A stretch of DNA of 64,000 bases from JBKBUF01 sp046290815 (GCA_046290815.1 JBKBUF010000009.1:1-64000), one strand, 5' to 3'. Shown: positions 54,077 through 64,000, numbered from the stretch's first letter. Program-made: numbers and translations. The notes: generated by a model from the sequence alone, not told the origin.

Positions 54077-55168
54077 TTAATCGTTCATTGCCTGATAGAT
54101 CATCAACTGATACTTGGACACCACTTTTTCGCCGGCATCTATACCCGAATCAATATAGGTGATACCGTTTACCGAAGAAGCTACTTCAACTTCCTTTACC
54201 TGAAGGTCACACTGATTATTAAATACCAGAACAAAATGTCTGTTCTTGTCAAATATTACAGAAGATGCGGGAATCGCCACCTTTTTTTCATCTCCTTTTT
54301 TGTATTTGATATTTATCTGAGCGTACATTTCAGGTTTAAGCAGATAATCTTTATTAATCAACTTAACCCGAGCTCTCATCACTCTTGTTTCAGGATCCAA
54401 TACATTAAAAATTTTATCGATCTTACCAGGGAATTCCTTTTCGGGATACGGAAGAATTTTACTTACCACATCATAGCCAACCTTAATTTTATTTATATCA
54501 GTTTCATAAACGTTTGCAACAACCCACACTTCATCCAAATTAGATACAGTAAACAGATTGGAAGTATTTTCTGTACGGAACTGCATATTCTCTGTCACAT
54601 TTTTCTCTACAATAAATCCGGAAATAGGTGCTTTCACAGTATAAAAAGAGTTATTATCTACCCCATAGATATAAAGAATTTCCTTAACCTTCTTTAATTC
54701 TCCTTCTGCTTTCTGAAGCTCCTTTTTGGCGGTGATTAAATCTTTTTCAGAAACCAATCCTGTCTGGTACAAGTCTTCAGCTACATCAAGATTTTTCTGA
54801 GCTATAATCACATTGGATTGAGCGGAAATCAGCTGGTTTTCAAAATCAGCAATTTCACTGCTTCTAATGATAGCAAGCACCTGATCTTTTTCAACATAAT
54901 CACCTAGTTCAACTTTAACATCTACCACATTACCGCCAACCAACGGATATACCTTAACGACCTTATCTTCATTGGAAGTAATTTTTCCTGATAATACAAG
55001 CTCATTCATCACCTCCTGTATAGTTGCCTCCTCAATAACTATATCCTTCATTAAGGTATCAGAAACACAAAACTTTTGAATCTCCTCTTTTTCCTGTTTA
55101 GCAGGATGGATACAGCCATTCAAAGCAACCGTATAAAAAATAAAAAGATAAAAGATGCTATTTTTCAT
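54077..55168 (-). CDS. RND periplasmic adaptor lipoprotein (CzcB/CusB-like)
   Basis: A 363-residue membrane-fusion protein with a lipobox Cys near residue 19 (ALNGC). A biotinyl-lipoyl half-motif (GDYVEKDQVLAII), a helical hairpin (~115-165) and the second half (KAPISGFIVEKNV) surround it, with beta-barrel and membrane-proximal domains after. It links the inner pump to the outer channel. 19 nt separate it from the pump gene. Confidence 0.92.
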   Translation of the reverse strand: MKNSIFYLFIFYTVALNGCIHPAKQEKEEIQKFCVSDTLMKDIVIEEATIQEVMNELVLSGKITSNEDKVVKVYPLVGGNVVDVKVELGDYVEKDQVLAIIRSSEIADFENQLISAQSNVIIAQKNLDVAEDLYQTGLVSEKDLITAKKELQKAEGELKKVKEILYIYGVDNNSFYTVKAPISGFIVEKNVTENMQFRTENTSNLFTVSNLDEVWVVANVYETDINKIKVGYDVVSKILPYPEKEFPGKIDKIFNVLDPETRVMRARVKLINKDYLLKPEMYAQINIKYKKGDEKKVAIPASSVIFDKNRHFVLVFNNQCDLQVKEVEVASSVNGITYIDSGIDAGEKVVSKYQLMIYQAMND

Positions 55169-55177
55169 AATACTTAA

Positions 55178-56467
55178 TTAATAATTTAATGTGCTTTTTC
55201 CTGTATAAAAGTTCAATTCTTCAAAAGCAGCCATACGGTTTGTCTGCAGCTGGTTCATCTGAATTACTGTATTTTTATAGGATTGATAAAAGTCAATAAA
55301 CTCCAAAAGCGAAATATTCCTTTTACCATAACTGGTAATAATTCCTTCAATAAGTCTGTCAAAATCTCCTGCGAATCGATTATCAAAATTCTTATAAAGA
55401 TTGTCATATTCTATGGCTTTATTAAAAGCCATTGCCACCTCTGCTTCCACTCTTGTTTCATATTCATCTTTAATTGCTTTACTTCTTCGTACTCTGCTTT
55501 TTGCAGCTTTGATATTACCCTGATTTCTATTAAAAGCAGGAATATCTATTTGTACATTTACAGCGAAATAATTTGGTATATAATTACCCATTCTATCCCA
55601 TACACCTCCCAGATACATATCTGGCACCGCTAATGCTTTTTGATAAGCAAGATTTGCTTCTTCGTAATTTATATTGGTTTCATATATTTTAAGATCATGC
55701 CTATTCACTCTCGCTGTATCTATAAGCTGATTTAAGGAAAGATTATTCACCGCTATTCTGTCAGTTTCATCGATCGATATTTCAGGAATTATATAGGAAA
55801 AACTTGTATCCCTTAATAAAATTTGCAAATTGGCTACTCTTTCAGAGATTTCACTTAACAGATCTTTTCTTTCATTTTCAAGATCAAATAAAAAGGCTTT
55901 TAACCTTATCACTTCCTTAAGGGAAACATTACCTCTCTCATATTGCGCCTGATATAGTTGTACAGTTTGCCTCATTGCAGCTATTTCATCCTGATACATC
56001 AAATCTGACCGCTGTAGAAAAAACAATTCTACCATATTTAGCCTGAGTTCATATTTCAAAGTTCTGATCAGATCAAAAAACTCATGCTCGGCCACTTTGG
56101 AATTAATTTGTTCAAGTCTAATTCGTTTGTTTCTTTTCCCTGCCAGATAAATGAGTTGTTGTATCTGTACAATTGTTTCTCCTGAACTGGTAACATCAAA
56201 ATACCTTCCGGTAAACTGGTTGTACACATTTTGTTCTACATAAAGAGTGGTATTATCATAAAGTCCTGCTTGTATGATTTGCGCCTGAGATGCTTCTATA
56301 CCATAACGTCCGGCTAATAACAATAAATTATTATCTAAGAATCGCTTATCTGCCTGACTTAGCGAGATCCGTAAAGAATCTTTATAAACCTGTTGCGAAT
56401 AAGCCGACAGATTCATTATCAATAGGCTTAATAAAAATGTAAGTCTCATAAAAATCCTGATAAACAA
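55178..56467 (-). CDS. TolC-family outer membrane efflux protein
   Basis: A 429-residue channel with a signal peptide (1-24). Two long helical hairpin pairs and short strands form the TolC fold (QADKRFLDNNLLLLAGRYGI at the start of repeat one, YQKALAVPDMYLGGVWDR in repeat two). It is the outer exit duct of the metal pump. 9 nt from the adaptor gene. Confidence 0.9.
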   Translation of the reverse strand: MFIRIFMRLTFLLSLLIMNLSAYSQQVYKDSLRISLSQADKRFLDNNLLLLAGRYGIEASQAQIIQAGLYDNTTLYVEQNVYNQFTGRYFDVTSSGETIVQIQQLIYLAGKRNKRIRLEQINSKVAEHEFFDLIRTLKYELRLNMVELFFLQRSDLMYQDEIAAMRQTVQLYQAQYERGNVSLKEVIRLKAFLFDLENERKDLLSEISERVANLQILLRDTSFSYIIPEISIDETDRIAVNNLSLNQLIDTARVNRHDLKIYETNINYEEANLAYQKALAVPDMYLGGVWDRMGNYIPNYFAVNVQIDIPAFNRNQGNIKAAKSRVRRSKAIKDEYETRVEAEVAMAFNKAIEYDNLYKNFDNRFAGDFDRLIEGIITSYGKRNISLLEFIDFYQSYKNTVIQMNQLQTNRMAAFEELNFYTGKSTLNY

Positions 56468-56551
56468 TAATTATTACCGCTACTACAGACTATAACGGTT
56501 AAATATATCGGGTTTAAATTAAGGATGAATTAAAAGGAGATTAAAAAAATT

Positions 56552-57925
56552 TTAATCAACAATACTTAAAGGAAAGGTGACAACAAACACGGTGCCTTTA
56601 CCCGGAGATGATTCTACTGAAATGCGGCCTCCGTGTATTTTTACAATTCTTTGACATAAAGGAAGGCCTATTCCGTGCCCGGGTATATTACTTACGTTCT
56701 CAGACCGGAAAAAAGGTTGGAAAATACTTTTTAATTCAGAAGGTGTCATACCAATACCGTCATCTTCAATTATAAACTTAAGTTCTTTATTATTGGTATT
56801 AACCAATTTTATCCTTACAGGTTTATTTGAAGAAAATTTGATTGCATTTTCGACAATATTGATAAGGGCAGTATGTAGTAGCTTTTCATTTCCAAAAATG
56901 GGTGGCATATCTGTATTAGACAATTCCAGCAAGTTGGTTTCTAAGCTACAATTTGGATTTCTTTTATAAATTTCATCACAAAGCCGAAGGAAAAGGTCTA
57001 CAGGATCAATACGCTCCATAATTACGGAATTCTCTTCCATTCCTGTCTGTGCCAGCTCTAATAATTCATTTGTTAATTTCGTCAACTCCTTGGACTCATC
57101 AAATACCGATTTGAGTACTTCTTTATATTCATCAGCCCCACGTTCTTTCATTAAGGCAACACTAATTTCTCCTGTTATTGTAGTAAGAGGAGTCCTTAAT
57201 TCGTGTGATGCATTAGAAACAAATCTTTTCTGCATTGCAAACGCTTCCTCTATTCGTTGGAACATCTGATTAAAGGTAATGGCAAGTTGCGATATCTCGT
57301 CTTTTCCTTTTCCTTCATCAACTCTTAAGTGGAGATTAGATGCAGTAATTCTTTCAACTTGTTGTATAACTTTTTGAATCGGCTTTAAAGCAGCATTTGC
57401 AAATATTTTCCCGGTAAAGAAGATAACAATAAGTGCTATAAAAAAACCAACCGAGAGTACTATTCTCAGATTCTTCAGCTTCCTATGACCATACATATCT
57501 ATAGCAGATGCAACTATAATAAAATCACCAAGATCATCCTGGTAAAACATCCCTATGACTTGCCTTTCCCCATCTTCAAATCCTTCCTCCCCTTCCTGCA
57601 ATATGGTTTCGAGCCATTCGTTTTCAATTTTATAATTCAGGCTGTCATCTTTAAATACTATATCAAGGTCTGAACTATAAACACGAACAAATTCCGAAGG
57701 AAGGGTCTGCAAATATTTTCTCCGCAAAGTTTTAAGTAAGCTTTCATCAATTTCGTCAACTTCAAGCAAAAGCTTAGCGGTATTAAGTGCTCTTTCTTTT
57801 AAGCGGTCTTCAAAATCGTTATATCTGTGAAGTGCTGACAAGTAATAGATAGCAGAAGAAAATAATAGCAATAACAGAGCAACTATTGCCATAAACTGAA
57901 ACGTCAACCTGCTTCTGATTTGCAT
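56552..57925 (-). CDS. Sensor histidine kinase of the metal-efflux locus
   Basis: A 457-residue two-TM kinase (TM ~10-30 and ~152-172) with a periplasmic sensor of ~120 residues. A HAMP domain follows, then the H-box FVSNASHELRTPLTTITGE with the phospho-acceptor His, N-box NIVENAIKFSS, G1 DDGIGM and G2 GHGIGLPLC. It is CusS/CzcS-like by context. 3 nt separate it from the response regulator. Confidence 0.93.
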   Translation of the reverse strand: MQIRSRLTFQFMAIVALLLLLFSSAIYYLSALHRYNDFEDRLKERALNTAKLLLEVDEIDESLLKTLRRKYLQTLPSEFVRVYSSDLDIVFKDDSLNYKIENEWLETILQEGEEGFEDGERQVIGMFYQDDLGDFIIVASAIDMYGHRKLKNLRIVLSVGFFIALIVIFFTGKIFANAALKPIQKVIQQVERITASNLHLRVDEGKGKDEISQLAITFNQMFQRIEEAFAMQKRFVSNASHELRTPLTTITGEISVALMKERGADEYKEVLKSVFDESKELTKLTNELLELAQTGMEENSVIMERIDPVDLFLRLCDEIYKRNPNCSLETNLLELSNTDMPPIFGNEKLLHTALINIVENAIKFSSNKPVRIKLVNTNNKELKFIIEDDGIGMTPSELKSIFQPFFRSENVSNIPGHGIGLPLCQRIVKIHGGRISVESSPGKGTVFVVTFPLSIVD

Positions 57926-57928
57926 TTT

Positions 57929-58609
57929 TTATTCTTCTACTTTAAGAACATAACCCATTCCCACAAGGGTATGAATCAGCTTCGGAGAGTAATCTTTATC
58001 AATTTTTTTTCTTAAAAAATTAATGTAAACATCAATTACATTAGTACCCGTATCAAAAGAGATTTCCCACACTTTTTCTGCGATATCTACACGCGAAATC
58101 ACTCTGCCCTGATTTTTCAACAGGTATTCGAGCAAAGCAAATTCCCTCGCTGTAAGATCAATTTTTTTACCTGACCTTCTCACTACTTTTGTCATAGTAT
58201 CCAATTCCAGATCAGCAATTTTATATATAGTTCCGAGATTTGAGGTATTCTGATTTCTTCTATTCAAGGCACGAATCCTGGCCAACAACTCAGGAAATTC
58301 AAAAGGCTTCACCAGGTAATCATCAGCGCCGCTGTCTAAGCCGGTAACTTTATTTTCAGTTGTTCCCAATGCTGTAAGCATTAAAACAGGAACGGAAATA
58401 TTTTCTTTACGAATGGTTTTGCACAATTCTATTCCATTTACATGAGGAAGGTTTACATCCAGAATAATCAGATCATGATGATTTTTTAAAGCAAGTTCTT
58501 TGCCGGTAAATCCATCATAGGCTACCTCAACTTCGTGAAGTTGTTCTTCCAGCCCTTTTTTTATAAAGGAAGCTACCTTTGGCTCATCCTCAACAAGTAA
58601 AATCTTCAT
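57929..58609 (-). CDS. OmpR-family response regulator (CusR/CzcR-like)
   Basis: A 226-residue regulator. The receiver domain starts MKILLVEDEPKVASFIKKGL; the phospho-acceptor Asp is in DLIILDVNLPHV (~51) and Lys in DYLVKPF. The winged-helix DNA-binding domain covers ~130-226 (LTAREFALLEYLLKNQGRVISR). The start is the ATG at 58609; a frame extending to 58774 reads through the neighbouring terminator and is not used. It most likely switches on the efflux genes. Confidence 0.93.
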   Translation of the reverse strand: MKILLVEDEPKVASFIKKGLEEQLHEVEVAYDGFTGKELALKNHHDLIILDVNLPHVNGIELCKTIRKENISVPVLMLTALGTTENKVTGLDSGADDYLVKPFEFPELLARIRALNRRNQNTSNLGTIYKIADLELDTMTKVVRRSGKKIDLTAREFALLEYLLKNQGRVISRVDIAEKVWEISFDTGTNVIDVYINFLRKKIDKDYSPKLIHTLVGMGYVLKVEE

Positions 58610-58673
58610 GATTGTGCAATTTGGTTGTTTGTCATTATAAAAAAAATTTCGCTTATAGCCTAAAAATAACAAA

Positions 58674-58708
58674 AATGCGACACATTTAATTTCTAAATGT
58701 GCCGCATT
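58674..58708 (-). terminator. Terminator of the coiled-coil protein gene
   Basis: A 15-bp stem with one mismatch (58674-58688 with 58694-58708) and a 5-nt loop. On the minus strand TTTTTGTTATTTTTA follows. It separates the coiled-coil gene from the response regulator. Confidence 0.85.
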
Positions 58709-58728
58709 AAAAGAATTTAATCTACTGA

Positions 58729-59655
58729 TTATTTTAATTTTAGCTGAGAAGAACCACAGAAGTATCCATCGCAATAGAATTCTACTTTATAAGTGCCTTT
58801 TTCAAAAGCTGCTCCTTTAACATCATAATTCACAGTAACTCTCTTTTTAGTTTTGTTATATTCTACTACCTCAAGAGCTGTATATGGCAAATTAATGTTG
58901 TTATCTAAATTAGAAAAGTTTCCTGATTCTGTACTTGGAGAAGGAAGTGTCTTTCCTTTTGGATCAAGTATTCTGATATAGATATTTTTCGGACCAATAT
59001 CAGCCACTTTATTTTCTACAAGATCGAAAGACATATTAACTCTCTCCGTTTTTGAGGACTTTGTAACAGGTACAAATGCTTTTTTTGTTTTCTTCATACC
59101 AGCAACTAAAACATTCTCAACTCTTAGCACTGATGCGATTTCAACCTTTTTCTGAAGTTCAGAATTTTTATTGCTCAGGTCATTGAATGCGAGTTTCAGC
59201 TTTTCATTATCAGATTTCAGATATTCATTTTCTCTTGACAACTCCGATATCCTGGATTCAAGATTTCTTACCTGAGCCGCATATTGAACCTTCATTTTTT
59301 TCAATTCTTCCACTTCCTTCTTAACTTTTGAAAGTGATGCATTCTCCTTCATCAGCTTCTCTATTCTTACCCTTTTTTTCTCAAGTTCAGAATTAGCTTC
59401 AGTCAATAATTTATCAAGCTCTGCATTCTTTCCTTTAAAACCGGTCAACTCTGTACCTATGGTTTTAACCTCGGTCTCAAGTTTTGTTTTGGTATCGGTC
59501 AAGCTACTCACCTGACTTTGTTTTTCCTGAATATCTTTCTTCAGGTCATTATTATTTACATAAAGATATCCACTCCCGAAAAAGAGGGAAACCATAATTG
59601 CTCCGGTAGAAGCCATTGCTACCACCTGGTTCTTTTTGTTTTCATAAAATTTCAT
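58729..59655 (-). CDS. Membrane-anchored coiled-coil protein
   Basis: A 308-residue protein of unknown function. A TM helix (~12-32) is followed by a long coiled coil (~35-170: repeated Lys/Glu/Leu heptads) and a C-terminal beta domain (~190-308) with a Cys pair (EFYCDGYFCGSS). The layout suggests a periplasmic protein held at the inner membrane by its N-terminus. It is ended by its own strong terminator and is not part of the metal operon. It is possibly a cell-envelope structural component (inference). Confidence 0.75.
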   Translation of the reverse strand: MKFYENKKNQVVAMASTGAIMVSLFFGSGYLYVNNNDLKKDIQEKQSQVSSLTDTKTKLETEVKTIGTELTGFKGKNAELDKLLTEANSELEKKRVRIEKLMKENASLSKVKKEVEELKKMKVQYAAQVRNLESRISELSRENEYLKSDNEKLKLAFNDLSNKNSELQKKVEIASVLRVENVLVAGMKKTKKAFVPVTKSSKTERVNMSFDLVENKVADIGPKNIYIRILDPKGKTLPSPSTESGNFSNLDNNINLPYTALEVVEYNKTKKRVTVNYDVKGAAFEKGTYKVEFYCDGYFCGSSQLKLK

Positions 59656-59865
59656 AATAGTAATTTAATGTGGTTTGTAAATTTGTTTATGGTTTCTTAG
59701 GGTATAGAATTAGATTAAGAGATCGGTTTAAGAACGGTTTGGATTATTTAAAATTTTATTGTTTGTAAAAAAAATGCAATACCTATGCCAAACTTTAATT
59801 CGAGGTGATAATTAAATTAAAACAGGGTTAAAAGTAGGACTAAAATAAAATTAAAGTAAAAATCG

Positions 59866-61236
59866 CTACTTATGCTTTGGCACTGCAATTGACACTTTTT
59901 TCTTTTTAACCGGACGGATAATTAGTCTAGTGGCTCTGTCAAAGGTAAAATAATTGAACAACCAGTTAAAAAAAGTTGCTACCTTATTCCTGAATCCTAT
60001 AAGGAAAATGAGATGAACAAACATCCATACAAACCAGGCGAATATTCCTGTGAATTTAAATGAAGGCAAATCCACAACTGCCCGATTCCTGCCTATGGTG
60101 GCCATGGACCCTTTATCATTATATTTAAATCCTTTGAGCGGCCTTTTATTGGAAAGGTTAATGAGATTTGTTGCCACATTTTTTCCTTGCTGAATAGCCA
60201 CCTGTGCAACCATTGGATGGCCTTTAGGTCGGTCCTTATTTAACATTCCGGCAACATCACCTACAGCAAAAATGTTATCATATCCTTTCACCCTGTTATA
60301 ATCATCTACATGATAACGGTTGCCTGTTATAGAGTCCGGATTTAAACCATCTATTATACTACCGGATACGCCAGCAGCCCAAATTACTGTCTGACTAGGG
60401 ATTTCTGTTCCATCACCTAGCTTTACAACATGGCCATCATAAGATTTTACTGCGGTATTGAGCATGACATTTACTCCAAAGTCACGCAAGTACTTCAGAG
60501 ATTTCTCTCCTGCATTATCCGACATTCCAAATAGCAATCTTGGCCCAGCTTCCAGCAGGTAAATGTTCATTTGTTTAAAATCAATTTCGGGAAAATCTTT
60601 AGGCAATACATACTTTCTTAATTCGGACAATGCACCCGCGAGCTCCACCCCTGTTGGACCGCCACCCACTATTACAATATCAAGCAAACTTTGATATTCT
60701 TTAGGATCGTCCAGAAGAAGTGCCTGTTCATAATTTTGAAGTATTCTGCTTCTCAGATCCAGAGCCTGTGGAATCTGCTTCATTGGATAAGCGGTTTCTT
60801 TGATCTGATTCATTCCATAATAATTGGTTTTGGAACCTGTAGCAATGACAAGGTAATCATATCTCAACTTCCCGATAGAAGTATCTATGCAGTTTTCCTG
60901 AGGAGTTATTTTTTTTACTTCCGCCATTCTGAAATAAAAATCTTTATACCCTTTAAAGATTCTCCTTAAAGGAGCGGCTATGGAATCAGGCTCAAGTCCT
61001 GCTGTTGCTACCTGATATAGTAATGGCTGGAAAGTATGATAATTATGCTTGTCCAGCAGTACTATCTGGTAAAAATTTTCTTTGCTTAGCTTTTTAATAA
61101 GTTCAATTCCTGCAAATCCGCCACCAATCACTACCACTCTTTGCTTATGTGAATGAGGGATATGCATAGAGATGCTTACAGAACCTTCTTCCCTTTGGTC
61201 ATCTTTTCCGGGAACAGGAGTTGGAATGAAATGCAT
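59866..61236 (-). CDS. Type II NADH dehydrogenase (NDH-2)
   Basis: A 456-residue FAD enzyme passing electrons from NADH to quinone without proton pumping. The FAD-binding VVVIGGGFAGIELIKKL (~34-50), NADH-binding IVIVGGGPTGVELAGAL (~180) and FAVGDVAG (~318) motifs are present. A C-terminal hydrophobic stretch (WFVWMFVHLIFLIGF) and an amphipathic basic tail anchor it to the membrane. The first ~28 residues are unusual and may belong to an upstream start; Met24 is another candidate start. Confidence 0.92.
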   Translation of the reverse strand: MHFIPTPVPGKDDQREEGSVSISMHIPHSHKQRVVVIGGGFAGIELIKKLSKENFYQIVLLDKHNYHTFQPLLYQVATAGLEPDSIAAPLRRIFKGYKDFYFRMAEVKKITPQENCIDTSIGKLRYDYLVIATGSKTNYYGMNQIKETAYPMKQIPQALDLRSRILQNYEQALLLDDPKEYQSLLDIVIVGGGPTGVELAGALSELRKYVLPKDFPEIDFKQMNIYLLEAGPRLLFGMSDNAGEKSLKYLRDFGVNVMLNTAVKSYDGHVVKLGDGTEIPSQTVIWAAGVSGSIIDGLNPDSITGNRYHVDDYNRVKGYDNIFAVGDVAGMLNKDRPKGHPMVAQVAIQQGKNVATNLINLSNKRPLKGFKYNDKGSMATIGRNRAVVDLPSFKFTGIFAWFVWMFVHLIFLIGFRNKVATFFNWLFNYFTFDRATRLIIRPVKKKKVSIAVPKHK

Positions 61237-61306
61237 AGAAATTCTTTTTATTTTAACATAAAAAGAACTTCTAAATATGCTTAATGTTTAATTTTTATTA
61301 AAAGAA

Positions 61307-64000
61307 TCAGGAAAGCTCTTCTTTCAGAAATCTCGCGGTATAGCTTTTTTTATTTTTAATTATCTCTTCGGGTGTTCCTTCACAAACAATATAACCACCC
61401 CCTGCTCCTCCTTCAGGTCCAAGATCGATTATATGATCTGCCACTTTAATTACATCAAGATTATGTTCAATAATCAAAACTGTATTTCCTTTATCGGCCA
61501 GTTTATTGATAACATCCAGCAAATGCCTGATATCTTCAAAATGCAAACCTGTAGTTGGTTCATCTAAAATGTACAAGGTTCTGCCTGTATCTTTTTTACT
61601 CAATTCAGTAGCCAGCTTCACCCTCTGAGCTTCTCCACCGGATAAAGTAGTAGCATGCTGACCTAAGGTAATATAACCCAAGCCCACCTCAAATAAGGTT
61701 TCAATTTTCCTGTGTATCTTAGGTTGGCTGGCAAAAAATTCCACCGCCTGTTCTACAGTCATATCAAGAACATCTGCAATAGACTTGCCCTTATATCTTA
61801 CTTCAAGAGTTTCTCTGTTATACCTTTTGCCCTTACATTCTTCACAAAAAACATGAACATCGGGAAGAAAATCCATTTCAATCACCTTTAAGCCTGCTCC
61901 TTCACAAGCTTCACATCGACCTCCCTTTACATTGAAAGAAAATCTACCCGTTTTATATCCTCTGATTTTCGCTTCCGGCAGTTGAGCAAATAAATTTCTT
62001 ATATCAGAGAACACTTCAGTATAAGTGGCAGGGTTAGATCTTGGTGTTCTACCTATAGGAGACTGATCTACTTCAATTACTTTGTCTACAGATTCAAGTC
62101 CTTCAATTTTCTTATATGGAAGCGGTTCTCTTTTTGATCTGAAAAAATGTTTGTTTAAAATCGGAAACAAGGTTTCATGTATCAGCGATGACTTTCCGCT
62201 TCCTGAAACTCCGGTTACACAAATCACCTTTCCCAGCGGAAGTGTCAGGGTTACGTTTTTTAAGTTGTGTCCGGTTGCTCCTGACAGTTTTAAAAACTCA
62301 CCATTACCTTCCCTTCTTTTGTTCGGCACAATTATACTTTCTTCTCCGCTTAGATATTTCGCAGTTATACTTTTATTCTTTATAAACTGATCAGGAGCTC
62401 CGAAGGCCACTATTTGACCTCCATGTCTTCCTGCGCCAGGACCAACATCGATTATGTAATCAGATTCTCGCATCATGTCTTTGTCATGTTCTACCACGAG
62501 AACTGAATTCCCTATATCTCTGAGATTCTTTAATGCATTAATCAATTTCACATTATCCCTCTGGTGTAACCCGATACTTGGCTCATCCAGAATATATAAT
62601 ACTCCCACAAGCTGACTACCTATCTGAGTAGCAAGCCTGATTCTTTGTGCTTCGCCACCTGACAGTGTACGTACGGGCCTGTCAAGTGTGAGATAATCCA
62701 ATCCTACATCTAAAAGAAATCCGATTCTTTTACGAATCTCTTTAAGAACCTCGGCAGCGATTGTTCTTTGTCTTTCGCTTATTCTTTTCTCTAGTCCCTC
62801 GAACCACTTGTATAAAGTGGCAATATCCATTTGAGCAAGCTGAGAAATATTATGATCATCTATTTTAAAAAACAGTGATTCCTTTTTTAGTCTGGCACCT
62901 TCACATACAGGACAAACACTAACAGTTGTATAATCACTTATCCAATCTCTGGTCTTTTCGGATCCGTATTCCTGCTGTGACTTCATAAAATTGATTATAC
63001 CGTCAAATCGGTAGCTGAAGAAGTTTCCTCCTTCAACTTTCATTTTCAATGCCTCATCCGTACCATACAGAATAATATTCAACAGGTCTTTGGGAAATTT
63101 AGAAACAGGAGTCGACAAGCTGAAACTATGTTTACGCAAAAGGCTTTCAAGCTGCCTGAATATCCAGATGTCTCTGTATTCTCCAAGAGGCTCTATCGCC
63201 CCGCGGCTAATGCTTAAACTTTTGTCGGGTATTACTGCATCTTCGGTTATTTCTTCGATTTTTCCTAAGCCATTACATTCCGGACATGCGCCATAAGGAG
63301 AGTTGAAAGAAAACATATTGGGAGCAGGCTCATCATAAGAGATACCTGACTCAGGATCCATAAGATACTTGGAGAAAAAGCGAGGCTTTTTATCTTTTCC
63401 TGCTTCTGGCAATAGCATCATTATTCCTTTTCCATGTGCCAATGCAGTCTTTACAGACTGTGCAATTCTGTATCGATCTGCTTCTCTTACCAGTACTCTG
63501 TCAATTACAATTTCGATATCATGCACTTTATACCTGTCCACCTGCATTTTTGGAACAAGCTCTGTTACTTCTCCGTCTATCCTTACCTTAGAAAATCCCA
63601 TCTTCCGGATTTCCTGGAATAATTCTCTATAATGCCCTTTTCTTCCTTTGACAACAGGTGCAAGGATATTTGCTTTTTGTCCGTCAAAATTCTTAAGCAG
63701 CTGTTCCATTATCTGATCTTCAGATTGACGGATCATCTTATTACCGGTCACATATGAAAATGCCTCTGCTGTTCTTGCAAATAAAAGACGCATGAAGTCA
63801 TAGATTTCTGTGACGGTGCCTACAGTTGATCGGGGATTTTTGGAAGTAGTTTTCTGTTCTATGGAAATAACAGGACTAAGCCCTGAGATTTTATCTACTT
63901 CCGGCCTTTCCATATTCCCGATAAATGACCGGGCATAAGTGGAAAAACTTTCCATATATCTTCTTTGTCCTTCTGCATAAATGGTATCAAAGGCCAGACT
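61307..64000 (-). CDS. uvrA: Excinuclease ABC subunit A (5' end outside window)
   Basis: At least 897 residues; the open frame runs through the window end (the last codons read SLAFDTIYAEGQRRY before MESFSTYARSF), so about 40 N-terminal residues including the first Walker A are missing here. Two ABC signatures (LSGGEAQRIRLATQIG and LSGGEAQRVKLATELS), Walker B DEP motifs (ILDEPSIGLH, ILDEPTTGLH), the second Walker A (GVSGSGKSSLIHE) and CxxC zinc-finger pairs (CPECNGLG, CEACEGAG) are all seen. It recognises DNA damage and loads UvrB. Confidence 0.97.
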   Translation of the reverse strand, partial: SLAFDTIYAEGQRRYMESFSTYARSFIGNMERPEVDKISGLSPVISIEQKTTSKNPRSTVGTVTEIYDFMRLLFARTAEAFSYVTGNKMIRQSEDQIMEQLLKNFDGQKANILAPVVKGRKGHYRELFQEIRKMGFSKVRIDGEVTELVPKMQVDRYKVHDIEIVIDRVLVREADRYRIAQSVKTALAHGKGIMMLLPEAGKDKKPRFFSKYLMDPESGISYDEPAPNMFSFNSPYGACPECNGLGKIEEITEDAVIPDKSLSISRGAIEPLGEYRDIWIFRQLESLLRKHSFSLSTPVSKFPKDLLNIILYGTDEALKMKVEGGNFFSYRFDGIINFMKSQQEYGSEKTRDWISDYTTVSVCPVCEGARLKKESLFFKIDDHNISQLAQMDIATLYKWFEGLEKRISERQRTIAAEVLKEIRKRIGFLLDVGLDYLTLDRPVRTLSGGEAQRIRLATQIGSQLVGVLYILDEPSIGLHQRDNVKLINALKNLRDIGNSVLVVEHDKDMMRESDYIIDVGPGAGRHGGQIVAFGAPDQFIKNKSITAKYLSGEESIIVPNKRREGNGEFLKLSGATGHNLKNVTLTLPLGKVICVTGVSGSGKSSLIHETLFPILNKHFFRSKREPLPYKKIEGLESVDKVIEVDQSPIGRTPRSNPATYTEVFSDIRNLFAQLPEAKIRGYKTGRFSFNVKGGRCEACEGAGLKVIEMDFLPDVHVFCEECKGKRYNRETLEVRYKGKSIADVLDMTVEQAVEFFASQPKIHRKIETLFEVGLGYITLGQHATTLSGGEAQRVKLATELSKKDTGRTLYILDEPTTGLHFEDIRHLLDVINKLADKGNTVLIIEHNLDVIKVADHIIDLGPEGGAGGGYIVCEGTPEEIIKNKKSYTARFLKEELS

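Noticed and set aside
58610..58774. Longer start for the response regulator
   Set aside because: The extension reads through a terminator hairpin and encodes no part of a receiver domain, which begins at the ATG at 58609.

Overview
This is an AT-rich window from a gliding member of the Bacteroidetes, most likely order Cytophagales and close to cellulose users such as Cytophaga or Sporocytophaga. Reasons: a complete porP-gldK-gldL-gldM-gldN type IX secretion (T9SS)/gliding locus, a SprE/PorW-like lipoprotein, several exported proteins ending in T9SS sorting domains, a secreted family 9 glycoside hydrolase, an F-type ATP synthase operon without atpD/atpC, and promoter motifs of the Bacteroidetes type (TAnnTTTG). 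The species call is an inference from gene content; no database was searched.

Layout. 1-900: short tandem repeats resembling an IS21-type element end, then a decayed T9SS cargo gene. 907-6234 (minus): three exported proteins, a trypsin-like protease with five exact 25-residue Cys repeats, a tail-fibre-like repeat protein and a T9SS cargo. 6469-13351 (minus): a tightly packed eight-gene operon with a SpeD-like pyruvoyl decarboxylase, two DUF4178 zinc-ribbon proteins, a 51-residue membrane microprotein, a DUF350 protein, a membrane-fused spermidine-synthase-like enzyme, a Tat-exported FAD amine-oxidase-like protein and a His-containing polytopic membrane protein. This is the best candidate in the window for a poorly described system. 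A divergent UbiA-like gene lies just upstream. 14365-21201 (minus): bactofilin, a LytM-like protein that has lost its zinc site, and the Fo/F1 genes.

21323-28039 (plus): SprE/PorW-like lipoprotein, PBP1A and UvrC. 28100-32285 (minus): PorP/SprF-like protein followed by the GH9 enzyme. 32408-35653 (plus): ECF sigma factor, a one-pass anti-sigma-like protein whose external part carries a SprB-like repeat and a gliding-type C-terminal domain, and an LRR cargo protein. 35909-46437 (minus): gldN, gldM, gldL, gldK, porP, hemD, a DUF4271 protein, a WecA/MraY-type phosphotransferase and a BamA/TamA-like protein. 46500-50910 (plus): hemW, a TerB-like protein, a DUF389-like membrane protein and an M1 peptidase. 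50953-58609 (minus): heavy-metal RND pump with adaptor, TolC-type channel, histidine kinase and response regulator. 58729-64000 (minus): a coiled-coil membrane protein, NDH-2 and uvrA (5' end beyond the window).

How the genes work together: much of the window serves export to and across the outer membrane (the T9SS machine, its cargoes and an apparent sigma/anti-sigma sensor). The polyamine-type operon joins enzymes that would make or modify an aminopropylated compound to membrane and zinc-ribbon proteins of unknown function. No tRNA, rRNA, CRISPR array or intact transposase gene was seen.
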